From the NCBI GenBank assembly GCA_911728455.2, contig OU452227.1, forward strand, positions 10,387,110-10,451,109: a stretch of DNA of 64,000 nt. Reading direction: 5' to 3'. Position 1 is the first letter of the stretch, and each line of letters opens with the position of its first letter. The position numbers and the translations under genes were made by a program. This document shows positions 30,331 to 42,600 of the stretch, in pieces. The stretch comes from Marthasterias glacialis (lineage: Eukaryota > Echinodermata > Asteroidea > Forcipulatida > Asteriidae). Under the pieces are notes generated by a model. It did no database searches. It was not told where the DNA came from and worked only from the letters and a program-made list of their open reading frames with translations.

Positions 30331-30800
30331 TCTAATTGAAATAATAATAATACCAACAATAATATCACTTATACTGCGCATTTTCCATGTAAGAAATGAT
30401 CAAATGCGCCTTACAAAAAAATAAAATATTAAAGAATAGACATAAAAATGAGAAAATAAAGTTAACTGTTGCAAACTGCTTACCAGCCACAAGGACCTGA
30501 TGTATAAATGCAAAAAAGTGTTAATGGCTTCACGTTTCGACCCTGACAGAGACTTTCTCAAAGGCTAAAATGAGAAAGACTCTGCTAGAGTCAAAACATG
30601 AGGCCATTAACAATAGACCTTATGCATGTGACGTCATTTGAGTAGGGCGCCCTCGTCTAGAGGTCAAAATAAGGTTGTTCATTGGCCAATCCTGTGCGCC
30701 GCGTTTCCATTGTTACATCACCGATTGACCTCTAAGATGGCGGCGTGATGACGTCAATGCATAAGGTCTATTGTTTGCATTAAAATGAGAAAAGAATAAA
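30330..30800. mobile_element. SINE tail, then a fold-back repeat containing the CRE/YY1 MITE
   Basis: SINE/LINE-type tail at 30335-30420. GTTAATGGCTTCACGTTTCG ... GAGTCAAAACATGAGGCC is an inverted block (30515-30608). The MITE at 30611-30773 sits at its right end and separates it from TTTGCATTAAAATGAGAAA. Confidence 0.65.
30611..30773. mobile_element. MITE carrying two TGACGTCA sites and AAGATGGCGGC
   Basis: Ends CAATAGACCTTATGCATGTG and GCATAAGGTCTATTG are inverted repeats. TGACGTCA lies at 30629-30636 and 30749-30756, and AAGATGGCGGC at 30734-30744. Confidence 0.9.
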
Positions 30801-31245
30801 AGCAGTAGCAAACACCAACGTAGGGAAAAGTTACAAAAAATTTTACGATTATACTTTAAATAGATGATACAAAAATTACTACTGGACCAGCCAGTGACTA
30901 AAATTATTATTTCTTTACCTCCTTAGCACATTTAATAAACAGTGGTAAGCCTATTCTTTGATAATGATTAGAAATAAAAAGTATATTGGCTTATTGGTAT
31001 ATTGGTTTAGTACACCTTATAAATGTTTGCTCGGCCAGGCACTTTTAATAAGACAGGCTTCAAACGCAATTTTCTCCAAAAGAAGAAGAATCTCTGGGTA
31101 ATGAGAAAAATGGACTGTGGTTTGGATGTACATATGTAGGTCCTTGTCACTGCCCATTTTTCTGGTAATGAAACCAAGGGACCCTCAAAAGCGGCTAGCA
31201 CTGTTTAACTAGTAGGCCTGAAAAACACCTGTGTAGGGAGAAATG

Positions 31246-31420
31246 ATGAAGAAATGTCAGTTTTAGATGTGGGAGGACAACCCCAAATAGGGAAAACCCA
31301 AGCAATCAGGTAGGGACTGAAAACCCAATCCCAATGGAAGGCTCTGCTCCGGGATTCCAACTGTGGTCAGCAGAGGTGAAAGGCAGGGAAAGAAACCACT
31401 GAGCCAACCTGAATGCCCTA
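31246..31420 (-). mobile_element. SINE family 2, truncated, minus strand
   Basis: TCAGTTTTAGATGTGGGAGG, CAATCAGGTAGGGACTGAAA and AACCACTGAGCCAACCTG are complements of the 19108 element. Confidence 0.85.
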
Positions 31421-32500
31421 AACTCAGGCATGCAACTTCTGAGCTGATCAGCTGATTTCCTCATTTTGGGGTTTTTCCGCTTTACCGTTGGAAATTGAAA
31501 AATACAGTACAATGTCTTGTGGCACATTCCTTATTTTTAGTGACAAACTGCAGCTGCATGTCTTCAGTAATGACAGAAACAAATTGAACAAGTACAACCT
31601 TTCTAAAGCACCAAAGTAATTGTGTACGGTACTATGTATTTGTGGGAATGGGATGGGTGAAGATACAAGAGCTCCAATGTTGGTACTTTACATAAAACCA
31701 CTTCCCTGTCGGTGCCTTCATGGACCAAACTAATAATTGTTTTTCTTAAATGAGCTAAATTATCTTTGAGAATTTGTTGTTAAACACAATTAGTTAAGTC
31801 AACTGTAGACTTGTTTTGTCGGACTGGACGGCATTTATCCCCAAAAGTTTAACTATTCATGAGTAACTCTTGGCCAATAAGACTGACCTGAACTTGTTTA
31901 AATTAGGTACAATGAATAAATAGAATGTACAGCTTTTGTTTTTGTTTTTTTGTTGAGAATGAAATAACCGATTTTATTTAGCCTTAAAACTTTACTCTGA
32001 TTATTTAGTTTTTAAATGGATTTGTACTATACCAACATTTTAAAGGTACACATTTATGTCAAACAAAATTATGTATATTGATGAATTTAATAATGTTTTC
32101 CTGAAAAAATAGAATTATGAATTAAATCTGCCATAGAGGTAACCTAGAAAGTCTTATAAACACTTCAAAGTCAAATCTATTCCATCGCTTTTGTCAGGTG
32201 GTTTATTTTACTTTCTGGTTTTGAAGTGGGAGTTGGGGGTTGGGAGACACTATTCAGGCCTTCAAGTTTGTGCTGTCGGTGTGAATTCCCAGAAACTCTC
32301 CCAGATTTAAGAGTGGTGGCTTGTTTTGCGCTCCTTTTTCAAAATCAAACTTCAAACATCAAGCATTGTACTGTAGGACCAAATAAAAAAAATTCTGCTG
32401 AAAAAGCACAATCAGTTCTGAGTTGTTCAGACAATTTTCTTTGTAATGTTTTACCGTGGAGGTAGAATGCGTTTAAAAAGCCAACAACGTTTAGAGAGTA
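31421..32500. other. Intergenic, no recognised gene
   Basis: AT-rich; one region (31430-31560) resembles 44905-44990 (GCATGCAACTTCT, GCTGATCAGCTGAT, ACAAACTGCAG), so it is a dispersed repeat. Confidence 0.45.
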
Positions 32501-33372
32501 TTATTTTTTATCGCGGGCAGGATTGGCAAAATTTTTTCCATAGATTTTCCAAAATTTCCTTAGAATTTCCTTTAATAATTGTAGAAAAAAAAAATAAGAA
32601 CACACCGCCATACAGCAACTAGAACTACATGAAGTTATGAAACATCTATATCTCAGACCTAAGCTTAGCATATGGTGTCAATGAAACAGCCGCCGGGTGT
32701 AACTCTCTCTGCAGATACCCCAAAATGGCCACACTTTTCATTTAGACACAAATTTACTGTATTTTTACTTGATTTCATCATTTCTTTAAAAAAAAATTAA
32801 TTTTGGAATTTCCTTAAAATTTACCAAAGATTTTGGAATTTCCTAAAATTGTTCACTTCCTTATAAATTTTCTTAGGAGGCTAAAACTTCCTTAAAAGAA
32901 GGAAATTTCCCTAGGAGTGGAAAGCACTACCCCTTTTACTCCACCTCTATCTGTATTATGCCCTGAACTACCCTAAATATCGAGGGGAAAAACACTGGAC
33001 TTAAAAAAGTTGAGGAATTGCCTCAACTATCCTAGGTTGAAAAATCAGTCCGCCATCCTGTTTGTTTTTATCCTAGGATAGTTTAGGAAAATGCCTCAAC
33101 TATCCTAGGAGAAAAAACAGTGACTACAGCTATTTTTTTACCCTATGATAGTTTAGGAAATGCCCCGAAATGGCCACACTTTTCATTTGGACACAAATTT
33201 GCTATGTTTTTACTTGATTGTTTTGCTTTTTATTTTATTTTCAACATTTCACTAAAACATTTTGAGGAGTTGGCAATTTTCTTAAGATTGTGGAATTTCC
33301 TTAAAACTCCCTTAAAATTTTTCCCTGTGCCCAGAAATTTCCTTAGGACGTTAAAATTTCTTTAAAATAAGG
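32500..33372. repeat. TTCCTTAAAATTTCC-rich block with an internal duplication
   Basis: 32717-32900 and 33161-33372 are copies (AATGGCCACACTTTTCATTT, GACACAAATTT, TTTTTACTTGATT). Between them CTATCCTAGG motifs repeat in both orientations. Ends about 230 bp before the RAB26 start codon. Confidence 0.8.
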
Positions 33373-33600
33373 AAATTAAGCACACAAACACATTTCGATG
33401 CTTGACCAAAAGGGGGCGCTCGTCACTTGCCTGATTTCCGGGGTAGTCGCTTTATTGTGTGTTAATGTCTTGATGGCTTGGCGAACTGTCATATCACAGT
33501 CAGTTTCAATGCATATTTTCTTCAAAATCAGCCCGAAACTGGACGCAAAGGATTATTATAGGAGATGATAGGATAGTTGTGAACTTAAGGACCTTGGGAG
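33373..33600 (+). promoter_or_regulatory. Presumed RAB26 promoter / 5' UTR region
   Basis: Unique-looking sequence between a purine/pyrimidine repeat and the RAB26 start codon. It contains GGGGGCGCTCG at about 33413 but no convincing TATA box. I infer promoter and 5' UTR from position only; the start site is not visible. Confidence 0.35.
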
Positions 33601-33672
33601 ATGTCGGCGAACAGCAACGGGGTGGTGAGGTCGGGATCGCTTGGCGGTGATTTTTACGACTTTGCATGCAAG
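33601..33672 (+). CDS. RAB26: RAB26 exon 1
   Basis: 72 nt from ATG to a GTGGGT donor. It encodes [20 protein letters not shown] plus FACK. The four in-frame stops just upstream (33559-33588) make this ATG the first usable start. The tail of the exon, DFYDFACK, is what ties it to exon 2 and to the Rab26 family. Confidence 0.85.
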
Positions 33673-36600
33673 GTGGGTCGGCCATGTCATTCAGTCATTG
33701 GACACTTTTACTGACACTTAGACAGTCCAGTGGCACTGCCTACATACAATCAAATTGTACATGATGTATTTAAATACTAATTAATACTCAATAGATTTTG
33801 ACTAGAGTGCATTAACTGTGCACAAAGATGACATTCAGTGACTATTGTAATACTATTACTAATAGTATCTCTATCAGTCAGTCAGTTTCACTTTCAGATC
33901 ACTCTTTTTAGTCTCTAGTCTAAGTTATTCATTTTAAACTTGGTTTCGTAAACTCGATGTGAGTTTTTTCGACATGTTTTTATTGCAAAGGCCATGAATA
34001 TATAATACGGGAATATTGAAAGTTTCAGTTTTGCGTCTGGACATTTTTTAAATTGCATGCAATTTTTTTTTCATTATTCATTATTTTGAAATCGCGGGCG
34101 CCGCAGAATGCGCACCTCTTCGACACGCAATACCCTTCTCATGCTTCTTGCAACCGCAGATGATAAAACAGCAGATTTCATTGGTTGTCTGGTGAGTTAA
34201 CCAGAGCTCAGAGACGGACCAATCATATGACGGGAGAGAAACGGCGGTCAGTTTGCATTGCACATTATAAAGTGGATGCTAGATTTGTTCTGTACACGTA
34301 GGCAAGTCGACATGGTTGACCGGTAGTCGTAATCCGTTTATGCTATGACCAGGTGGCATGGCACAGCGCAACACGGGAGCATCAGAGTGGGATTACGAAA
34401 AACAATTAACGACTTGTCTACACAAAATACAAGCCTAAGTCACAGTGGATTTTTAATTGGAGCAAGATCGATGTCATATTGTTGTGTGTGAAGATCCATT
34501 CAATCAGCCAGCGATAAAATTGCATGGGTGCACATGTATGCCCACATTTACATAAAATGTGTAAATAATACCCTTTTTATTTTAACACTGTCTGATGATT
34601 TGGAACTTGAAAATGTGTGATGCAGAGCCTTTTCTGTGTAAATATTGAAAAATTATGTAAATAATTACAATTTTCTGCGGTTCATTTTAGAGCATGCGGG
34701 TGGTGGACGCAAATCTGAAACTTACATTCCCATGGCCAAATTATGCCAGCCCTGACCCCAAAGAAGTACATTTTACATTCATTATGACAAAAAATGGTTT
34801 CGAAATTAACCCAGATCTGGTGGTACCAATCTGGTCGTTTTTTTGTCATTTAATGACTGAAAAAGAGGCAGTTGGATTTACAACTAGCAATGTCTGGATC
34901 TATTTGCGATTTTAATCTGTCAGTCTATGGTTCGTTGTAACCCTCCCGTCTATGTCTACGATTGTCGGTGGGATCAAGCATTTACTATTATCACAATTAC
35001 TCTGGATCCAGATTATGATTGCCTGTAAGTTGTAGTTGTATTGTAATTGTAAATGTGATGTGATGATAGTGGTTGCACAAGTTTACAACTGGTAAGTTTC
35101 CCAAGATAAGATAACAAATTCAAGGGTGGGGCATATTTGCCATGATCAGGGCGTGGAGATAAAGTGATCAGTGCGATCACATTCTGATTTATAATGGTGA
35201 TCATTAACGTCCGGGGCTTTTATTTGGAAAGATAATTAACACTCACGAGTGCACATGACAATCGCCTGTAACTAAATCTGAAGTTTCAGACTGTCGAACA
35301 GACCTGGATATTTTTTTTATTTATTATGAATATCTGTATACCTCTGTATTGAGACTTTATGAAAGTATGCCGATCAAATCATTTCGGCCTGATCAAATCA
35401 TTTCATCCTCCATGGTACATTAAAATACTAAACAGGGCCGGCTACATACATCTAAAGAGAGACGCTTGTAATGATGTAGTTAAATATGATATTACTATAT
35501 TTATTGGCTCCACTCTAAAATGTGATAATTGACATGATTGAGTGGCACCCTGTATTTTCAACAAAACAGTACAAAATGTTTTGTGACTAACATTACAAGT
35601 CAACTTTAGCTTAAAGGGGGACTGTTGCCGTGATCAAAGCAGGCCTGTGGCTGTACATGGAATTATGAACTCCAAACCCAGTTAGTGCAGGCATGCCCTG
35701 GCTGACACATCACAATACAACAATGATGGCGCCCTTTGTGATGTGACGGCCAGTGCGTGCGTGCAGCAACAACCACGGCCTGATACATGTATGATCATGA
35801 CGACAGTCCCCTTTTAACCAGTTTTGCTGCTGGGATTCTGACGGGATTAACTTGTCTGACTTGCCGGAATTCTTTTTCTCTGAGAGTACAGCTGGCACAA
35901 AGAAACCCTGACTTGAAAACACCAAAGAGGACAAATATTCTCTTTATTGCAAAGTGTGTTTAGTTTTCTCCACCGTGAAAATGTCAAATTCGTGCACCGT
36001 CAATTGAAAAACCTCGGCCATTTACTGTACCTACAGCATAGGATTGGTAGCCTACTAAACCCAGAACCAAGGTATGGATTCCTGGTTCACTCTGGATTAC
36101 CTCCATTGAGCCGAAATACAATGAAAACAATGGTTGAAGCCTCTTGATGTCTTGTAATCCTCTTCTTAGTACACAAGGACAAAGGTCTAGAATTTGGAAT
36201 TGCAAAAAAAAGCAGAAAACAGCAAAATATTCAAGAGCATGTTTTGTGTTTGTGTGACTGAAACTGCATGTGCTTGGTCTGTGCATGGTCAGCAGTGGAA
36301 TGTCGGGGCAATCTTTGTTCTGGTATTCCGATTTTACACAATGACCATGTTTTAATGCCACCCATTTGCTGGCTTGGTTGCGTTGGTACATGTACACAGC
36401 ATCCGCCCCCTACTGGTTAAATCAACAATGTCGACCATTATTTTTTTGCTTTAAATCCCTACAAAAAAATACACTAAAATACACTTTAGGTTCTCTACTG
36501 TGTTACCACAGACTGTTAAAGAGACCCTTTCAGCACTCTCCCTTAACAGTGGTCCGCTGGCCAAATGCTAGTTAAGACACCTGAGGACCAGTGAAAATTC

Positions 36601-39600
36601 TCTCCAAGTTGTCCGGCTGGTTACCTCAGTGTTGAAAAGCTCCCTATTTAATATAAAATATGTGCTCGTGAAAACAGCTGGCAGACTAGTGAAACGACAA
36701 GGTTACTGGCCCTGCTTGCTAGTCAACCAGTTGGCGCCGGATGACATGAATACACGCGATGTTTTCCCCTGCCTGGAAATCCTGCTTTTTGATAGGCCAA
36801 TTCATGAACATCAAACGAAGCCATGGGCCTAAGTATACAATTTGTCATTCGATCATGTCAATACTAGGGTTCTCCCCATGCACAAGCTAGCGTATTGGGC
36901 CATTACGCGCAAATTATGGGCCGATACGCAGAAATTGCGGTTGATACGCAAATTTTTTAAAGATTTTGATATCAAATTCACAAAAAATCCTAACATGAAA
37001 CCATTTTAAATTCTCCAAATTGCACAGTAGATCTTTTTAAACCAAAAATAAACATTAAATAAAAACATTCCAAGGACCTGCTACCAATTCAGCGTGCTTC
37101 GGCCACACTTTCAAAATTTGGGTCCAGAATGCCCCACAGTTTTGAAAAATCCTGGGGAGAACCCTGAACCCTTTCTTTTCGTAAATTACATTTTGCTTGT
37201 GGTTGTCTAAAAGTGATTATTTTTGCTGCATGCTGCAACGAAGTACATCCCCCCAAATTAAACACCACGCACAATCCACCGAAGTGCACATGTATGTGTA
37301 CACATAGTCTAATATTAAACACCCCATGACCAAAATTTGCCCTGTGAACAAAATGAATCATTCATTCTACTGTACACACGTGTACATTTGCATAGTACAT
37401 ACCAGCGCAATGTTTACGCTCAACTGCAGGCCTCAACCTTGAAGGAAAAAAAAAAGAGGGCAGGTGATTTTGGCCTTGGCTACGTCAAAGTTCCAGGGGG
37501 CACCAAGGCCAAAACAATAAACCCAGCGTTCTCCTTTAACAGTGGTCCGCTGCCCAAATGCCAGTTAAAACACCTGAGAATCAGTGAAAATTCTCTCTTA
37601 GTGGTCCGGCTGACTACTTCAGTGTTAAAACACGTCCCTATTTAGTATGAAATATGTACCAGTGAAAACGCTGGCGGACCAGTGAAATGACAAGCTAATT
37701 AGTCCTGCTGGCTTGTTACTGAAAAATTTGAGGCCAAACCCTGTAAACCCCTTTTTCTCACCTGAAACTACACTTTGTACAATTACAAAAAATTTGTTTG
37801 ACTATTGGATGTGACCGCGCACAATACTTAAAGTGATTAAATTGGCATTTTTTTATATTTCGAACAATCGCCCTGCAAAAAAACTTTAAAAACATAGGCA
37901 AAAAAGGGAAAGAAAATGTTACATTTATACTGTGAAATTATCCTTTGTTCATCTAGGGTTTCCTACATGTACATCTTATAGTTTTATTATTAAAATAAAA
38001 ACTAGGCCTTACAAGTTCCGTAGTTTTTCACAATGGACGAGCTAAATTTTCCAAGGAAATGTCCGACGCCGACCATGTTTTCTAAGGTTTTAGCCAACGA
38101 ACCATGCTGTCAAACCATTTATTTTAAAGATCACGTTGTAACCGCGTGTGCGTCTTGTAATGTGTGTGAGACTGCATTGCGTGTCCCCGTTTGAATCTGA
38201 ACTGTAAAATTAATGGGAAAGTGTAACCGGCTGGACGGCCAGTCGGAAGGGCGTACTGGCCAAGTTGGCCGTGACGTGTGCATTTTCTGAAGCGGCATCA
38301 CAGCAAGCTCGGCAGGGCATCGCGGCAATGTCCGTGGTGGCCACAGTTAAGATCGAGGAGTGCATTTGGCTCATTATAATAACATGTAGTACATATGTAT
38401 GAGTAGCAGTGGGAAGAGATGACTTTCATCTGCTTTGTAAAGTACAGTGTACACCTGTGTAACGTGCCCAGGCTGTCTCGGCACACATTGTACATTTATG
38501 TCCTTTATATGTGGGACTCAAGTTCTGGTGGCTGAGTCATCAGATTGTAGGTTCAAATCCTGTTGTCAAAGCACTTACGTCCTTGTGGAAGACACTTAAC
38601 TTAATATTAATTGCTTTTCATCACCCAGTGCCAGCACATGTTGTACATGATGTAGGTAAATGGGAACCTGCTTCGGTTTTACACGAAGGCCTTTTCACTC
38701 TATCAAGCTCTGATACATGGCGAAAGCTACATGGTTCAGATCCATGTTGACCTCATAAAATGTCAGCACGGTTCAAACCTGCTCTGCTTTCACACTGCCC
38801 GACGTGAAATCAGCTTTTTTTGCTACGTATGAGTAACTCTCTATATGGGTCAAAAACCCTCAACCCACCTCCCGAGCAGGGTTAGTTTCGACACGGATCG
38901 AGCGCTCGACACGGTTCAACGCCAGATTGAAATGTTGTAGTGTGAAAAGGTCTGTCAAACTGGTGAAAAGGTCTATGAACGCATAAATTTGTATATTGGT
39001 GGCTGCTGTACAGGTGCAATAGGTTTATGCCTCAAGAGTCAAGATGGTTAGGAATGGCTGTGGTTTGGTGATCAGGGGAAGTTCATAATACTAGTTCATT
39101 ATGAAGGCATTTGATACCCAATTAAAAACACCTAAGGACATGTAAGACATATAATAACTTCCTCATCTTCTTATGTTTTATAAGGATTTGATGACATACT
39201 TATTATGTAAAATAGTCTTAAAGCCCCAGCTCAACATTGGTAAGAAGAAAAACATAAATGTTCACAGATTTAAATACACCTTGCATGGTATAAAAATAAT
39301 GATAGTAGAAAACTTTACTTGAAATAGTTCTGCCTGAAGTAGTATCGGTTTTAAATAATAAATGAAATAAGATCCAAAACTCTGCTTAAAGGAGTGCATA
39401 CAAAAATGCTGAACGCAATTGTTACCGTTTTCTCGCAAATGAAACAACGAAATGAGCTGACATTTTCACAGGTTGGTTTTATTACAAATATCTTGATTTG
39501 TTCAAAGAATGGAAGCATTTACAGTCAGTTTACCAATAATGAGCTGGGGCCTACTTAATACATACTTGACTGTTAGGCCTTTGCAAAGGAACTTTTGATA

Positions 39601-42600
39601 GACCTTTCTATCGTTGATAGACATTTCTATCGTTGATAGACAAACCTTGCTGGTTGGCATGGACGGCCAAATGTAGCAAAACACTAAAGTCTTGTCGACA
39701 GACGTTGTGATCAAATTCAACATTTTTTTGCAAACTTTCTGTTTAAAGAAAAGGCATCCCATTATTGGTTGTTTTGTTTCCCCAAAAATTGTAAACGAAT
39801 TCTGAATATTTATGTAACATTTTTACAAACTGTGATTATCTGTTTTTGCTTTGCATTGATGGCTCCCCGTAGTTTCTCCAACCTTGGTTGGCAAAAACTC
39901 ATTTTTCACAAACTGTGATTATCTGTTTTTGCTTTGCATTGTTGGCTCCCCGTAGTTTCTCCAAACCTTGGTTGGCAAAAACTCAGGCTGTGACGTTGCA
40001 AAAGAAAGGTCTCTTTGCCTCACTCTCAGCCTCAGACCTCAAGGTCTTAGTCCCAGCCTCAAACTTTTGTTTAAGGCCTCAACTCCCTCCACAAATTGTA
40101 TAGACTGCTTGAAATAATTAAATCTGCTTCATTGTACCCGACCAATGTCATCAACCCAGCGTCTCATTCACTTATTGGAATTTAAACACACAGTCATTCA
40201 GACACTTGTACCAGACAATGCTTCTCGGCCTGGCCTCATCATTTAATTTTCATGACCACTTCAGTTTTTCTGTCTCCAAAGGATGTAAGCATTTTTGTGA
40301 GCATTGGGCATGTTGGGAGACTGTCAAGACAATATTGTTTCTTCGTATTGAAACATGGGCTTTAACTAATTCAATTTACTTATTGCATTCAAATTTTTTT
40401 TAAATTTGTGTACAAATTATTTATAACATCATTAAAGTAAAGACCAGGCCTTGAACTTCGCTCTTGAAGGTGCACGGCAACTTTGCCCTAGTCAGGGGCA
40501 TTTCTATGAGGAAACTGTAAATTTGTAGTGGAACTTTGCAAAGGGCACCACAGCAAAAGCACAGGGCACCACGGCAATTGCTGTGGGCACCGTGTGTTAA
40601 TTTGAGGCCTGAAAGACATTGACCTTTTGTATGGTAATGTTTTCCTCTTCAACTTTTAACCCTCCCACTATCTAACCATTCTGTATCACCAACAGTCCAT
40701 ACGTTCCTTTGAATGAATGCACTGGAATTACATAAAGGCCTGGAATAAAGGCCATGGCCTCCGTTGCCCTGGTCTTAGCCTTGGTGCCCCTTCAAAAGTT
40801 TCCCATTGAAAGTGCCCTTTGCAATAAGAAAATGGCCTTGCCCTCTGAGAGGATGAAATTCCAGGCCTGCACTATGCCAGACTGCAATAGCAATGGGGAA
40901 ACATGAGAGATGGAATTTTGAATGGTTTTGAATGGTCTAGCAGAAGGAGGGTTAAGCTTAATTTACATGTTTACAAGGTGTTGACGCTACCATGGCCACT
41001 GCAACATTGCTTGTAGCAGCAATGTTGTCAACTTGTCAAAGCAACGACAGATGTACCTGCAGTGTACACATTACACACTCAGGGACAAGTCTGTCATTGC
41101 CCTGATGGTGCTGTGTACATGTATTGATTAAATGCTTGACTAATAATTATATTGTACACATACAATACATGTATTTAAAGGGGCTGTGTCGTCATGATTA
41201 TAGCAGTAAAATGGAATAACCTAGTTATTACGCGCGTGTGCACGCTTGCAGTCACATCACAGTTTGACAAAGACGGCACCCTTTGTGATTTGACCGCAAG
41301 TGCGCGCGTGTGCAATATCTAGGTGAGAGTTCATCTTTCCGTGCACAGCCACAGGCCTGCTGTAATCATGACGACACAGCCCCTTTAAAGTAGACATTAC
41401 AATCCAACTGATTAGACTATGATACAAGTACAATGTAGAATGAATGTTTTGACAAATTCAAAAACAATATTGTCAAATGTACGTGTGCATATGTGTGTAT
41501 AGTACTTTCCTTTTTACATAATTTGTGTAAGCTTTGTGCTCAGTGGTATCCATGTTTACATTATTGTATATGAGATAGTTACCAAAAAGGTGCATGTACA
41601 TGTACATGTAGTGTGCAATTAATATTTACATTATAATTATATGATATTGGTGATTAAGAAAAGGAATTGTAAAACTCAAATGTTCAATACTTTCAAACTT
41701 GGTTCAAACACATCATTAAATGTACTCCACATTACGGGAAATTTCCAGTGCCCCCCCCCCCCATGGTAATATGTGAGTAGAATTGTGCGTCACTCTCCTG
41801 TGCCACAAAGGTTTTTTTCTCCGGGTCCTTTGGTTGTTGTTTGTTTTTTCTTGCAGAAAAAATCATTTGAACACTTTTGATCTCAGGCTGTGCTCGGTGG
41901 TCATACATGGGTTGATGTCGTTGGCTGCCAAAGGCGCCCTTGTTTCATGCCAGCAGTTTGAACATGTTGTAACCGCGTCCTTCGCAATTCAGCTTCTCAA
42001 CTGCCAGTAAGCAAGCCTGATTGCTGCAAGGGCACCAAGGCATTTTCTCCTTGGTAAAGGCCACCTCTAGGAGGAAACTGTAAATTTCTGTTGGAACATT
42101 TCAAGGGCACCAAGGAAATTGCCTCTGTTGCCTCCGTGAAATATCAGGCCAGCAGTAAGGATGGTTAGTTTGCCAAATTATAAATTATTATGATGTTATA
42201 CGTACATGTATACGTGAGCAGACACCACAACACCAGTCAGAGCTGCAACCCTAAAGTACTGTAGGGGTTTTACTGCAAGGTGATGTAAACTGATGACAAA
42301 ATTTGCACGTTTATGTACCCTCCATGTTGGCTTGATTGCTTCTTTCTTGAGAGGGCAAGGGCACCAAGGCACTTTCTTCTCTTTAAAGGGCACCTCTCAT
42401 GACATATGTATGAGGAAAATGTTAATTTGTACAGGCACATTTCAAGGGCACCAAGGCAATGACCAGGGGCAATGGAGGTAAACTGTCTTCTTTTGACGTC
42501 AATGAGAAGGCGCCCAAATCCAGTCATTGGGTGAACTGAACTTTTCTTGTTGCTGCCCTGACTTCCTAAAATTCCAATCGACCCTAACCACAGGGCTCTA

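Noticed and set aside
35984-36397. 137-codon minus-strand frame
   Set aside because: Lies wholly inside a dispersed repeat module also present at 52 kb, where the frame is not conserved.
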